From Lentisphaeria bacterium (GTDB taxonomy: Bacteria; Verrucomicrobiota; Lentisphaeria; Victivallales; Victivallaceae), in contig CP091727.1 in NCBI GenBank assembly GCA_022009855.1, forward strand, positions 4,836,001 through 4,900,000: 64,000 bases of DNA, in the 5' to 3' direction. The notes under the pieces are model-generated. The model made no database searches. It was not told the origin of the DNA and saw only the letters and a program-made list of their open reading frames with translations. Position 1 is the stretch's first letter, and each line of letters begins with the position of its first letter. A program made the translations under genes and the position numbers. This document shows, in pieces, positions 1-12,600 of the stretch.

Positions 1-48
1 GAAGTGCGACGTCGCCTGTTACAACCACTTAAAAGAGAAGAATCTGTT

Positions 49-995
49 ATGAATCACACGCTCAAGGAAGAACTTGTGGAAGTGTTCCGGAAGAACGGCG
101 CCGACCTTGTCCGTTTCGGCAACGTCGAACGGTTCGAAAACGAGGCGGTGCGGGAGATTTTTCCGGGGACAAAGACCGTGATCGGCGCGGCATTCCGCGT
201 GCTCCGCGGCGCCCGGCGCGGCATCGAAGAGGGATCCACCTACTATCAGTACACCACCAACGGCGTCGAAACCATGGAGGAAACCATCATGCCGATGGCC
301 CTGCTCCGCGCCTGCGCGGTTCTGGAGGATCACGGCTTCGAGGCACTCCCCCAGCGCCGCAACCAGACCATCATGGAGGAGGAGAACAGCACCAATCCGG
401 AGGTCGATTTCAACGATATCTACCGGGGTAAAACGGCCGAAAAACAGCTTGATTTCGAAGCGTGCGCCGTTCTCTGCGGGCTCGGCGAACGCGGGCTCTC
501 CGGCACACTGCTCACCGATGACTTCGGCCCCTTCCAGCGTTATGTCTTCGTGCTGACCGACGCCGAGATAGAACCGGATCCGATCGTCGAACCCCACCTC
601 TGTGACCACTGCGGCGAATGCGTCAAGGCCTGCCCCGGCCACGCGCTCAGCAAAGAGGGAAGCTCGACCGCTGGCAGTGTGCCGCCTACTACATCGGTGC
701 GAACATGCACTACAACCCCTTCATGCCGGCGGAGTTCCTTGCCGGCGACCCGGACCGGCTCGCGATCATCGCAGGCGAAGCGCAGCTCACACCGGAACGG
801 GCACGCGAGGTAATGAAGCACATCACCTTCTACCCGCCGATGAAACACAGCTACCCGGCGAGCATCTGCGGAAAGGCGTGCGACACCGCCTGTTACATCC
901 ATCTGGAGCGGAAAGGGGTGCTCAAGCGCAAGTTCCGTACGCCGTTCCGCAAGCGCGAAGCGTGGAAACTGTCGCTGCTCTCCGAGCCGAAATAG
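49..995 (+). CDS. 4Fe-4S cluster protein, epoxyqueuosine reductase-like (one frame break)
   Basis: About 315 residues once one missing base in the GGG run at 657-659 is restored. The ATG at 49 follows an AGAGAAG ribosome site. Near residue 185 the motif CDHCGECVKACPG is a classic 4Fe-4S binding pattern. A second cysteine group, CGKACDTACY, lies near the C-terminus and could bind another cluster or metal. The layout resembles QueG-like and reductive-dehalogenase-associated ferredoxin proteins, but only one canonical CxxCxxCxxxCP motif is present, so the substrate is unknown. The shift falls just after the first cluster motif: one frame ends in nonsense at 813 and the other runs on to 995. The convergent neighbour is the XylR-like regulator. 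Confidence 0.65.
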
Positions 996-1009
996 TTCAA
1001 CCGCAAGCC

Positions 1010-2145
1010 TCACGGCTCCATATGGCGCCGTGAGTTGCGGTACTCGCCCGGCGGAATGCCGGTCTCCCGACGGAACGCGAGCGAAAGCGCCATATCGGAG
1101 CCGTAGCCGCACCGCCGGGCAATCTCGGAAAGCGTGAGATCGGTGCTGTCCAGCAGATGGCGGATCTGGTTGAGCCGGATCTCCAGCAGAAAACGGCTCG
1201 GACTTTTGCCGAAATGGTTCCGGAAGAGGCGGATCAGCATTCCACGCGAAACGCCGGCAACTTCCGCGGCATCCTCCACGCCGATGAAGTTCATGTAATT
1301 CTGCAGAAAAAAGCTGACCGCGCGGGCGAGACGGAGGTCGGCGACCGCGAGCGTATCGGTGCTGCGGCGGGAGATCACCCCGGCGCTGGTTGAATAGACC
1401 ATCCGCTCCGGCACCGGTTCCCCGCCATCATCCGTTCGAGCAGCTCGACCATCTTGCTGGCCAGTTCGCCGAATTCGCCGCTGATGCAGCTGGTCGGCAC
1501 GGCTGCATTCTCCGTAATCATGGGATTGTCGGTGTTGACCATGACGGCAACCTCCTCCGGCACCCGCACGCCCAGATCGTCCAGCACCCGGTAGACCAGC
1601 GCGAGGCGGCGGGGGCTCGGCAGAATCAATGCGAACGGCCGTTCGATCGAACTGAAAAAATCCCGCAATTTTTCCGAGCCGCGCCGGTAGTCCTTCTGCA
1701 ACTCCACATCGAACGAAAACTTCGGCTGAATCAACGCGAAATTCCGTTCAGCAAGCGCCAGCTTCAACGCGGTCTGGATGTGGCGCGGCTTGCCGTCCAG
1801 CATCGATGCCGGAACGTTGGGCGGCGTGGTGACGAAACGGGTGAACCCCTTGTCGATGAAGTAATCGGCAATCATCGATGCAATCCGTTCGGTGTCGGGG
1901 CGGACCGTTCGGATTTTCCGCCGCGGCAGCAGAATCCGCGACACCACCGGAGTCTGCTCGAAGCGGTCGATCACCGACAGCTCCTTCTGCGTCAGATAGT
2001 CAGAAAGCACCCCGTCACCGAACCAGCGCCGCGGAATCTTCTCCCCGCAACACTCCACCGACCAGCCGTGCTGACGCCCGAATTCGTAAATGTGATTCAA
2101 CAAGAGTTCATTCGGCTCCCGGAGAGCACAGAGCACATGTTTCAT
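1010..2145 (-). CDS. XylR-like transcription regulator: periplasmic-binding-protein-like sensor plus AraC DNA-binding domain (one frame break)
   Basis: About 378 residues after restoring one G in the run at 1420-1423. The N-terminal two thirds resembles a LacI/GalR-type sugar-binding domain (IDRFEQTPVVSRI near residue 60). The C-terminal 100 residues are an AraC/XylS double helix-turn-helix (GVEDAAEVAGVSRGMLIRLF and LTLSEIARRCGYG). This order is that of XylR, which binds a sugar and activates catabolic genes. The start at 2145 (MKHVLCALRE) is preferred over the ATG at 2178. It diverges from a pseudopilin gene across 133 bp containing a consensus promoter, so it probably controls that gene and the glycoside hydrolases beyond. 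The ligand is unknown. Confidence 0.8.
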
Positions 2146-2186
2146 CGCGGCCTCAAGTAAACAAACGATATACTGCAACCAATAAA

Positions 2187-2196
2187 CAATATATTG
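2187..2196. promoter_or_regulatory. Perfect palindrome CAATATATTG overlapping a -35 box
   Basis: A 10-bp perfect palindrome overlaps the -35 element at 2194-2199 in the gap between the XylR-like regulator and the pseudopilin gene. Position and symmetry would suit an operator, but AT-rich palindromes also arise by chance. Confidence 0.3.
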
Positions 2197-2222
2197 ACTT
2201 TTGCATTTGTTTCAAGTATAAT
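2194..2222 (+). promoter_or_regulatory. Sigma70-type promoter for the pseudopilin gene at 2279
   Basis: TTGACT at 2194-2199, a 17-bp spacer, then TATAAT at 2217-2222. The first base of the -10 box lies 62 bp upstream of the start codon. The spacer closely resembles that of the LacI-family promoter at 23411-23439 (25 of 29 positions identical overall). Confidence 0.8.
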
Positions 2223-2278
2223 GTAAAAAGAAACACCGAAAAACATCATCGCTCGGATTCATCACAAAGGAGGAGACC

Positions 2279-3105
2279 ATGCAGGAAAACAGCGGCGCAC
2301 CGGGCAACCGGAGAATTCACTTTTTACTCTTATCGAACTCCTCGTCGTAATCGCGATCATCGCGATTCTGGCGGCCATGCTGCTGCCGGCGCTCAACTCG
2401 GCGCGCACCACCGCGCGGGCGTCGACCTGCCTTTCGAACCAGAAGCAGGTCGGAATATGTATCGGAATGTATTCCAACGATTTCAACGATTGGTTCCCCA
2501 TTGAGATCAACGCGGCGGAGGGCTGGTTTTTTAAACCGTGCCATGACGAGAATCTGAACGGCGGCAAAGGCTACAAATTTTCTACCTGGGGAAGACTGCT
2601 GGCTTCTGCGGGATATATTACGGGGACCTCTGAAATCACTTCCTGTTCGGAACAGAAAATTCCAGCTGATGCCGATTGGACCTACCAACAGTATACGTAT
2701 GGGATGAATGGAGATGGTCGTTGGCACAGCTATGGAGGATATTGCAGTGCAAATGGGTATGGCAATCAGCGCGGAAGATGGCATTTCAGAGCAGCAGATG
2801 AGCTGAATTTTGCGACCAATGACACCAAAATAATCCGAGTGGGCAGAGCTCCTTCCGATTTTGTCATGCTTGCCTGTACTCGGGGCGAAGGCAGCGTCTC
2901 CCCTACGGCGAAAATACAGGGCAAAGGCGGGAAAGCAACGATCTACGCCAGTACCAGTAATGATATCAGTCGGTATTGGGCATGCCACAAAGGAAAAACC
3001 AACGTACTGTTCCCTGACCTTCACGCCTCGTCACAGTCCAACAGTGAAATCCGAGAAAAAGCTGATTACAGAGTGTTCTTCTTCTATGGAGATGAGGAAC
3101 CTTGA
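2279..3105 (+). CDS. Pseudopilin-like protein with prepilin N-terminal cleavage/methylation signal (one frame break)
   Basis: About 275 residues. A strong AAAGGAGGAG ribosome site precedes the ATG at 2279. The N-terminus needs one more T in the run at 2321-2325 to read HFFTLIELLVVIAIIAILAA, the type IV pilin-like signal cut before F and followed by a membrane helix. After it come MLLPALNSAR and a soluble domain. Near the C-terminus HKGKTNVLFPDLH matches the H-X9-D motif common in pseudopilin-like proteins of Lentisphaerae and Planctomycetes. The protein is expected on the outer face of the inner membrane or in a type II secretion-like filament. It sits between a sugar regulator and a hydrolase operon, which suggests a role in glycan handling; this is inference. 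Confidence 0.8.
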
Positions 3106-3241
3106 ATACCACATCATGTCATACACCTGAATACGATATGATTTTATATGGATCCAACAACATTGCAGGTTTCACTAACGCTGCACAGCCAAGAGCTATC
3201 TCACTTGCAATAAAAGTATCCAAAAGAAAGAAACATTCATA

Positions 3242-5961
3242 ATGCGACACACTCTTCTCTTTGCAGCCAACGTTTTGTTGTGCGGCGCACTCGCCGCCGC
3301 ACAACCGCAGTTGCTCGACGACGCCACCCTGGAACTCGACAACTGGCGGGTCACGCTCTCCACCTTCACCGAAAAATGGCACACCCTCCAGCCCGCCACG
3401 AGGCCGATGATATTCCGGCTGAAAGAAAACCGGACCGCGCCGGACGGCGCCCGGCAGTTGCGGTACAATCTCCAGATTCCCGGCGCGGCGCCGGGAGAAC
3501 TCACCCTCGCCCTCACTCCCGCAGGGAATGGCGGAGCACACATCCGCGGTACTGCGAAATTTGCGAAACCCTCCGCCATCAAATTTCTCTGCCTGCAGGG
3601 CTCTCTGCCGATTTCGCTCTACAGCACCGCCGCCTTCGAAGCGGACGGCAAACGGATTCCGTTTCCGAAAGAGTTCCAGGGGGAAGTAGTGATTTCCCGC
3701 CCGGTCAAGCAGTTCCGACTCTCGACCGTCTCCGGAGAAATCCTGCTTGAAGGGGATTTCTTTCTTCGTATTCAGGATGGGCGCAAGTGGAACGGCGCCG
3801 GCTTCGGCATCCGCATCGGATTCTTGCCCCACACCGGGCAGCAGGTCAGCCAAACCACCTTCGATTTTCAAATCCGCCACGGCAAAGCGGGAGCGTTCGG
3901 CCCGGCTCTCGGCAACGTTTACCAGCCCCCCGTCGTCGCCGCCGCCGGAAAGGAGTGGAAGCCCTTCACTTATCACCGGAACGTCAAAAAGAACAGCGCG
4001 CTGGATTTCTCCGGATTTCTCGACGCCCCGGCGGGAAAATACGGTCCGCTCGTCGTCTCGCCGGAAGGGAAATTCGTCTTCCGCGACCGCCCGGGAATTC
4101 CGGTCCGTTTCTACGGCGCGAACTTCGTCGGCGACTCCCAGCTGCCCAACCGGCAACAGGCGGAGGAGCTGGCCGACCGACTGGCGGCATTCGGCTTCAA
4201 CGTCGTCCGCATCCACCACCACGACAACGAGATCTACGACCGCAGCGGCAGCAATTCCTCGCGCATCGATCCGGAACGGGTCGACCGGCTCGACTACCTG
4301 CTCGCCTGCCTGAAAAAGCGGGGAATCTACTACACCACTGACGTCTACGTGTCGCGCCGGAACATCCCCGCCGCCGAACTCGGCAGCATTGGAGCCATCG
4401 CCACCCCCGCCGAATACAAGGCTCTCTTTTACATCAACGACGACGTCTACGCCGACTGGGAGCGCTGGGCGAAGGCGTTTCTCACCCGGGTCAATCCCCA
4501 TACCGGTCTGGCGCTCAAGGACGATCCGGCGCTCATCACCCTTTCGCTGGTCAACGAAGGCAATCCCGACTCCTGGTGGAACCGGAGCCCGCGGGCCATG
4601 CCGCTCTACAACGCCCGCTTCGCCGAATGGAAGAAGACGCACACCAACGGCACCTTCGTTGAATTTCTCTCGGAACTGACCTCCGGCCGGTACCGGCAGA
4701 TGGCGGAATTCCTGCGCAGTCTCGGCTGCCGGGCGCTGCTCACCGATCAGAATTTTCTGTGCAATCTCCCGCTCGCGGCCAGTCGTTCGCTCTACGATTT
4801 CGTCGACAACCACGCCTACTGGGATCACCCCCGTTTCGCCGAAAAGCCGTGGCAGCTGCCGGTGCTGCCGTCGCAGTCCCATCCGCTGGCGGCGCGCCCC
4901 GGAATTCCGGGGCAGCTCATGCCCTCCCGGCTGTTCGGCAAGCCCTTTACGGTAAGCGAATTCGACTACGCCAACCCCAATCAGTTCCGCGCCGTCGGTC
5001 CGGCCCTGATGGCGGCGTATGCGGCGTTTCAGGCGTGGGACGGGCTCTTCCCCTTCGCCTACGCCCACAGCCTCAACGCAGTGACCAATCCGGCCAACAC
5101 CCGCGGCTTCTTCGACATCGCCACCGATCCGGTCAAAACCTTCTCCCAGCGGCTCGGCGCGCGGCTCTTCCTCCATGGCGGCATCCGGCCGGCCGAACGC
5201 GCCTTCGCCGCCATCGCCACATCGCCGTTCCGCAAGGGGGCCGAGGCCGAAGCGCCCCTCCCCTTCAGCGACCTCGGATTCCTCGCCCGCATCGGGCTGG
5301 CGACCTCCCTGCCCTCCCCGAAAACCGCGTGGCGGCTTTGATCGACATCGGCACCGGCGCCGCTCCGGCAGGCGGGAACATCCCCTCGTTCACCGCCTCG
5401 GAAAAGTTGATTCCCGATCTGATCCGGGCCGGACTGCTGCCGCAGGGGTGTTTCGACGCCGCCTCCGGCCGCTTCACCGCCCCCGGCGGACAGCTGGAGC
5501 TGAACCGGAAACAGCGCACGCTCCGCATCACCGCCCCCGGCGGGGAAGTTCTCGCACCCGCGGTCGGGAAAACGCTTCAAGGCAGGCTCCTCGCGGTGGA
5601 ACACTCCAGCGTTCCGGCCGTTTTCGCCCTGCTTCCGGTCGACGGCGATAAGCTCGACAGCGCCCGGAGAATGACGCTCTTCCACCTGACCAACACGCAG
5701 GCGACCGGCATGAAGTTCGGCAACGCCCATCTCGACCGGCTGGAGAGCTGGGGCAAGCTCCCCTTCCTCGCCCGACGCGGCACCGCACAGGTCACGCTCC
5801 GCCTCCCCCGCGGCAACTGGGAGCTTTACGCGCTCGACACCGCCGGGAAACGGATCGCCCGGGTCACGCCGGAAACCGCTCCGGAAGGCGCCCTCCGGCT
5901 CGCCCTCGACAACGCCCGCTATCCCGAGGCGGTCTTCGCCTATGAACTCATCCGAAAGTAG
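3242..5961 (+). CDS. Secreted glycoside hydrolase, clan GH-A (GH5/cellulase-like) (one frame break)
   Basis: About 906 residues after restoring one A in the run at 5321-5324; as sequenced the frame ends at 5341. The signal peptide is roughly residues 1-20 (LLFAANVLLCGALAAA). A beta-rich N-terminal region of about 260 residues precedes a TIM-barrel domain starting near RFYGANFVG. The likely acid/base Glu is in LSLVNEGNP and the likely nucleophile Glu in FTVSEFDY, as in clan GH-A retaining enzymes. A C-terminal beta domain of about 200 residues follows the frame break. A paralogue with the same layout lies at 9651-12781. It is followed after 7 bp by a GH63/GH37-like gene. The substrate cannot be told from sequence. 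Confidence 0.75.
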
Positions 5962-5968
5962 AGAGAAT

Positions 5969-7430
5969 ATGGACCTCGATTCCGAAGCGCTCTTTGTCCC
6001 GACCCGGCGGCCGTTCCCGAAAGCGGAAATTCCGGAGGTGATCTTCGACGAACACCCCGAATGGGTGGAACTCTATATGGAAGCGTGGCGTTCCGCCTGG
6101 CGGCACGTCTATGAATCGGCGGTGACGCCGGTCTCCCCCTACATGGGCGAAGGGTGCGCCACCTCACGGGTGTGGATCTGGGACACCTCGCTCATGAGTT
6201 TCTTCTGCCGCTACGCCGCGCACACCTTCCCGGGCATCGAGAGTCTCGACAATCTCTATGCGATCATGTCGGGGGCCCCCGCCGGACTGAAGATCCAGCA
6301 CCCGGACAATCCGCCGCTGCCAGCCTGGGCGGAGCTCGAATACTTCCGCTTCACCGGCGACACCGCCCGAATTCACCGCCTTCTGGAACAGGATCGCACG
6401 CTGGAGCGTCACTACGAATTTCTGGAAAACTGTTCCGACGACACCCCCGATCCCGCCTGGGGAGCCATCCCGCTCTCCTGGCGGAAAACGCCGGAAGGAT
6501 ACCGCTGGAACGGCTACTCCTCCGGCATGGACAACACCCCGCGCGGCCGCGACGACTGGAATGGTCTCCTCTGGTTCGACGCCGTCGCCCAGCAGGGGGC
6601 TTGCCGCCCGCTCGATCGCCGAACTCGCCGCCCTCATCGGCAACGAACCATTGAAGAGGAAATTTCAACGGGAATTCGAGCAGAAAACGGAACTTCTTCA
6701 ACGCTACTGGGATCCGGAGACCGGCGCCTTTCAGGACAGACGGGACGGCGCCTTCTGCCGGGTGCTCACCCCGGCGATCTTCTGGCCGCTGGCCGCAAAC
6801 ATGGCCACCGCGGAACAGGCGCGGCAGATCGTCGCTCATCTGACAAATCCGGAGGAGCTTGGCGGAACCTGTCCCTGCCCGACCGTGAGCCGCAACGATC
6901 CGGCCTTCACGCCGGATGGCTCCTACTGGCGGGGCGCGGTCTGGGTGCCGCTGGCCTACGTCGCCTCGGCAGCACTCAGAAACTACGGCTACGACGACGA
7001 GGCGCGCCGCCTGACGGAGAAACTGCTCACCCACATGGTCAAAACCTGGCGCGGATACACCCCCCACTCCATTTGGGAATGCTACAAGCCGGATCTGCCC
7101 GAACCCGCCCTCAACAGCAAGGGAAGAATCTGTCGTGCCGACTTCTGCGGCTGGTCCGCGCTCGGACCGATCTCCATGCTGATCGAAAACCTCGTCGGCA
7201 TCCGCGAAGTTTCCGCGCAGGAGAACTTCATCCGGTGGCAGAGCACCTCCCCCCGGCGGCACGGCATCCGGAACCTACGCTTCGGCGGCAACACCGTCTC
7301 GCTGCTCAGAGACGCGGCCGGGATCCACGTCACCGCCGCCCGCCCCTTCACTCTGGAATACAACGGCACACGTCACACCTGTCCCGCCGGAGAGACGAAT
7401 CTCGTCCCCGCCGAACCGGCAACGGTCTAG
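5969..7430 (+). CDS. GH63/GH37-like (alpha/alpha)6-barrel glycoside hydrolase (one frame break)
   Basis: About 486 residues after removing one extra G in the run at 6595-6599. The ATG at 5969 (MDLDSEALF) has an AGAGAG ribosome site and lies just after the stop of the upstream hydrolase; an ATG at 5942 overlaps that gene. Motifs typical of trehalase, glucosidase and mannosylglycerate-hydrolase barrels are visible: VWIWDTSLMS, YSSGMDNTPRGRDDW, GSYWRGAVWVPL and FCGWSALGPI. No signal peptide is seen, so it may act in the cytoplasm on oligosaccharides released by its neighbours. Its stop shares a CTAG with the stop of the convergent alpha-galactosidase-like gene. Confidence 0.7.
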
Positions 7431-9580
7431 TGCCGGAACCGAAGCTCCCAGCGCACCTCCTTCTCCCGCTCCGGATGGAAGACGACGTCGAGCAGAAGAC
7501 CGCCTTCCCCGCGGGAAATTTCCATCGGAATCGTGGAATCCGCGCCGAGGAGCCCCCACCCCTCCGGCAGAAGCACCATCATGCGCCACTCTTCGCCGGG
7601 CACGCAGAGCGCGGTTCCGGAGAGTGACCCGTCTTCGGTGCGGCGGACGTCGCGCAGCTCCACCGCCCCCTGCGTGAGATGGCGCGATGTGAAGATGATC
7701 TCCGGCCGCCCTTCGAACGGAGTAATCCGCAGCACTGCGGTGTCACAGGGGGAAACCCCCAGGGGAAGCGCCTCTGCGAAGAGTCCGAGAAAACTCTGGT
7801 TCCAGTAGTCGCAGACCGCATAGCGTCTCCCCTCTCCGCAGTCGAGCCGGAGGTCGGCGCCAAGATGCAGCGTGAGCCGGAGCGTTTCCGCCGTAAAATT
7901 GGTCACGGCCGCGACGTTCCACGAACCGAAACGACGGCAGACGGCGAGGTTCAGCAGCGCGTACTCCGTTCCCCGCTGTTTACGGGAAAGATCCATCGGG
8001 TGGATGTCGACAGTCGGCAGAATGCGCCGCAGAAGTCCGCACCGTTCCGGCGGCAGAGTCCGCAGATCGTCTCCCATCGTGACCGGCAGCCCGGCCAGTC
8101 CGTAGAGGGACACCCGGGAACGCGCCTGCGCCATCGTGTTGAACTCCTCGCGAAGCACCAGATTGTCGGCGTCCGCATAGAGAACGACATTATGCCAGAC
8201 GTAGCAGTGGAAGAGCCGTTCCACCGCAGACGAGAGAAAATTCTCCCAGCTGAAAACGTCGCCGCTGATCCGCGCCGCGCTGAACTGGTCCATCGCAAAA
8301 CAGATGTCCCGCTCGGTCTCGCCGGAGCAGGAGAGCATGTAGCAGTCGGGGCCGACCGTTTCGCGCGCGGCCCGGACCAGATCGCGTACCGCCGCATCGG
8401 TCGGCCGGGTGGAATCGTGGAAGCGGTCGTGAAAGTCGTCGCAGGCGTTCAACGTCGCCGGCAGACAGTCCCACTTGATCATGCGGAACCCCCAGTCGAG
8501 CACCTGCCGGAACACCGCCGGAATGTACTCCCGGAGTACTCCCGGATGGGTCGGGTCGATCCAGTAGCGACCGCACCACTCCTTCTTTTCACCGAGCACC
8601 CAGTCGGGGTGTTCGCGGTAGCTTGCGATGAGATCGCCATCGTTGGTCGGCCCGACCCAGAGCGCCGGAATCACCCCCAGCTTCCGAATGCCGGCGGCGA
8701 CCGGAGCAAGTCCTTCCGGATAGATGTCGCGGCGCGGATGAAAACAATCCACTCCTGGAATGCCCGCCGCACTCCAGGAGTCGTGACTCCACTCCCAGTC
8801 CACCCAGCAGCAGAGCTTCTCCGACCAGGGGGCGAAGAGTTCGACGAGTTTTTCGACGTTTTCCTGAACGCTCCGGGCGCAGGTACCGAACTGAAGCGCA
8901 TACCAGCTCATCCAGCCGACAGGCGGCGTTTCGAAGCCGTGACTTTTGCGAATGGGAGCGTAGGGAATGTTGAATTTCCGGCGGCAGAACTCCTCGTGGA
9001 TACGGAAGGTGAACTCACGACCGAAGTCCAGCCCGTTGACGTAGTCGAAGCGGTAGTTCTCCGCCGCCCAGTCGTAGCAGACCCGGAACGAACCAGCGGA
9101 GCGGGAATTCGAGCGCCCGGTCGGTGAGCCGGTCGAACAGGGCGTCGTCGCAGGAGGCGACCGCCGGACCGCAGGCGGCGCGGAGCACCCGGTCGTCGCT
9201 GTCGAGTCGTACCCCGAAGGTGGCACGCTCCGGCTCCGCACCCCAGACGAGCAGCCCGCTCACGTGCAGTTCGGCGCGGGCCATCATACCGAACCGCAGA
9301 CTCTTCTCGTCGAGCCGAAAAGTGATTGCCAGATCGGGCCCCCCGTGGAACTGCCCGAGTAGGAGACGGTTCCTGTGAGGCATTCGAGCGACGGGACGAT
9401 CTCCCGTCTGCGGGAGCGGTAGGCGACGATCTCATGCCGTCGCCCGCCGGAGGTGACATACATGGCCCCTTCTCGGAGAAACACGCTCTCCGCCTTCTCG
9501 CCCGGAGCGGTATAAAGACACCGGAATTCACCGGTCTCCTCCGAAAAATCCACTGAAAAATTTCTGTAATTAAGATACAT
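7427..9580 (-). CDS. Alpha-galactosidase-like glycoside hydrolase (GH36-type) (two frame breaks)
   Basis: About 717 residues. Two breaks must be corrected: one base missing in the C run at 9339-9344 and one extra base near 9087-9094. The ATG at 9580 follows AAAAGGA. An N-terminal beta-sandwich of about 200 residues precedes a TIM barrel containing GWMSWYALQFG, CWVDWEWSHDSW, MIKWDCLPATLN (probable nucleophile Asp) and ARISGDVFSWENF (probable acid/base Asp). This pattern is that of clan GH-D alpha-galactosidases. A C-terminal beta domain ends WELRFRH. There is no signal peptide. It is probably cotranscribed after the pseudopilin at 12789-13516 and the GH-A enzyme at 9651-12781. Confidence 0.65.
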
Positions 9581-9650
9581 AATGCTCGCAATCCTTTTCT
9601 GAAGGCTTCTCCCCGGGTTGTTTTTTCAGACACCGAGTCTATCCATCGAC

Positions 9651-12600
9651 TCAATTTTTCCCGCCGGTCTCCCGGCGCACTATTTCATACAGGAAACATG
9701 GCTGTTTCATCGCGAAGGTGTCCAGTGCGGCACACCAGAGACCATCCGCCGTTTGCCGCATCGGAACAGTGCCGATCCGTCGGCCGGAGAGATCGACGGC
9801 ATAAAGAAAGAACTCGCCCTTCCCCAACTGCAGTGTCACGTCGGCGCATCCGCGCCGCGCCAGCAGCGGTCCGCTCCCCTCCTTCTCCAGCCAGAGTTTT
9901 GGGCGACGGCTGAATTTGGTTCCAGCCGGGCAACAATCCGTCAGATGAAACAGGAGCAGCCGGGACGCCTTTTCCACCGGCAGTTCATCAAGCGAAGAGA
10001 GCGACAACAGGGCGAATTTTCCCTGGTTGGTCGCGGAAAAGCGTTTTCCTGAGAGCGATCCAGCCCCGCAAAACACCAGGACCTCACTGCGAGGAGATAC
10101 GATTTTCATCGTTCCTGTGGCAGCATCAAGTTCAATCTCTCCCGTCGAACTGCGGAAAAATTTTCGTTCCCAATCCAATTTTCCTTCGCCAAGCACCCCG
10201 GCGGAATGAAGCCGGCCGGGTATCAGTTCCGGATTTTCTTCCGCATCAATCTCCACCGCAGCCGTATCAGGGAATCCGGACGCGGCGGGGTGCTTCACCA
10301 CAGTCCCAAGCCGACCGATCAACCCCGGAAGCTGCTGAATGACGGCATATTCCCGATCCTCCAGGTTCCGTAGCGGGAAATCCGGCTTCAACCCGATCTG
10401 AAATGCCTGCTCGGCCCGCTGGACATCACCTCGCAGGAACAGCAGAGCAATCAACCGTTCGCTGAGCAGCTGCATGGGATCCAGCGCCATATCAAAAGGC
10501 AGACTGGCTTCGTGCAGCGTTTTCGGGGGGATAGTACGAGGCGTAATGGTAGCGGAACAGGATATCCCAGTCCTGCAGCGCCGCGTAGCCGCCGAACAAC
10601 GCGCCGCACTCCGCCCGGAAACGGTTGGGGAAACAATGATTGAATTCACTTACGCTGAACGGCTTACCGGCAATTCTCGTCGGCATGAGCCGCAATACGG
10701 CACCGCCGCAGGAGAGCAGTGCACTCTCATCCTGGAACGCCAGAGGGCGGCGGAACTGGCGCAATGGAGAAATCGGATGATCCCAGTAGAGATGATTATC
10801 CACGAAATCGAACCGGTCACGGAGGACCGCCTGCTGCATCAGGCAACGATGGTTCTGCCCGGTCAGTGGCACCCGGAGTCCGATCGCCCGGAGTCGATGC
10901 GTACACTCCTCGTAAAAATCACGCCACGCCTCCTGAATGAAACTGGCGCGCAGCCGGGCACGTTCTCGGCCGGATACGGATGCGGCCTTCCGTTGTGCCA
11001 GAAACGCGGAGAACTTCTGTTCAAAGATATCTCGACGCGGCGATGCACGCCATTCAAAATCACGACACAAGGCGGTGGCACTGTCCTCGTTCAGAATGCT
11101 TACGCCAATCAGAGCCGGTTCCTCCCGGAGTGCCAGACCGGTATAAGGATTGACGTGAGAAAAGAGCTTTTCCCCGAACCGCAGCAGATTACTCCTGGCC
11201 TCAGGAGAAAGGATGAAGAACAGTTTCGCATCGTTGAACCGCAATTTTTTTCCGTCCGCGGTGGCGAAAGGACGTACGCAGTAGAGATCCATGGAGAGGT
11301 AGATGCCGCGATCCTTCAGGCATTTGATGAAATAATCCATGCGATCGAGCCACGCGGAGCGAAACATCAGCCCGGACGGATCAGCGGGATCCGCCAGAAT
11401 TCCATCGAACAGATGAAGCCGGACGGCGTTATATCCGAGGGAGGCAAGCTGATCCGCGAACGCCGCAGCGTCTTTTTTTTCCGGGAAATTGGCATAGTAA
11501 CTCAGACACGCGCCCAGAAAACGAACCGGCTGATTCGGACGGCGTTCAAAGCAGAATTTTCCGTTCCGTACCATGAGGAAACCGTATTTCCCCGCAGGAG
11601 CATCGGTGAAGCGCCCTCGGAAATCCAGGACTCCCGCAGGAATCACCGTCGGATCAAATGCAACCGGTTTCCACTCCGCATTTTCGACGACCGTACTCAC
11701 GGGACAGCTCGGGATCCGATACTCCCGGTCCGAGAGAGTCGCCGCAGCGACAATCCAGATCGGATCCCCATCTGGAGCAGAACAAAATTCCACCGAGGCG
11801 ATTTCCCCAAGTTCCGGATTCAGCCGAAATTTTGAGAGAAACAGACCAACCCGGGATCGGGTGGGCGTCCACGCAGACACCCCGATAAAGCCGTTTTTCA
11901 TGTCATATCCGCCGGCCCAGTCCCCCACGTCGATCCCGCGGATCACCGGAATTTTCTGTTCGATGCCGCCGCGGCCGGTGACGATGACCGTTCCGATCTG
12001 CTGATTCGAACTGCCGACGCCCCAGCAGAGCGTGTGCATGAGATAAAGAAATTTACCCGTCGTCTTCGCCGGCAGGGCAAGTTTTGCCCGTTCCGCTCCC
12101 GACGGCAGTTTCGCACTCTTCATGACGAGCAAAGCCCTGCCGTCGACAGCCGGAGCAAACGGAATTCCGTGAAACAACAGCTTTCCACGCAACGGCCGCA
12201 GAAAATTCCGCCCGTCCTCGCTGCCCTGGTCGGACCACCCGCCCGAACCGTCGCCCGCGGTTTCGTCCTGCCATGTGCGATTTCCGATCCGCCTGATATC
12301 CAGCGGCATTCCCAGAGTCTCCAGCTTGAGGGAATGGCAGGTAAGCCGACCGGAAGCCTCCTGTATGCCGACTCCCAGTTCCAGCCGAGCAGCCGCGGGA
12401 TTCACCAGAAAGGTCTTCTCGAACATTTTGTGCGAAAATGTGCCGACGGGAGAATTCAACGCCGCCCATTGGACAGCCCCATTGACCCACATGCGGCAGT
12501 TGAGTTTTCCTCCGTGCATCCCCTTCACCGTGCGGACAAGGTTCTCCCCGCTCCAGCTTCCGGAAAGCCGGACAATCCGCCCAACCCAAGTTTCCTTCGC

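Noticed and set aside
3119..5176. Long open frame of 685 codons on the minus strand opposite the GH-A hydrolase
   Set aside because: It mirrors a real gene with signal peptide and catalytic motifs on the plus strand; its residues are Arg/Gly/Val-rich with no domain, as expected from antisense of high-GC coding DNA.
7679..9127. 482-codon open frame on the plus strand opposite the alpha-galactosidase-like gene
   Set aside because: Antisense shadow; no motifs, no ribosome site, and the opposite strand has a recognisable enzyme.
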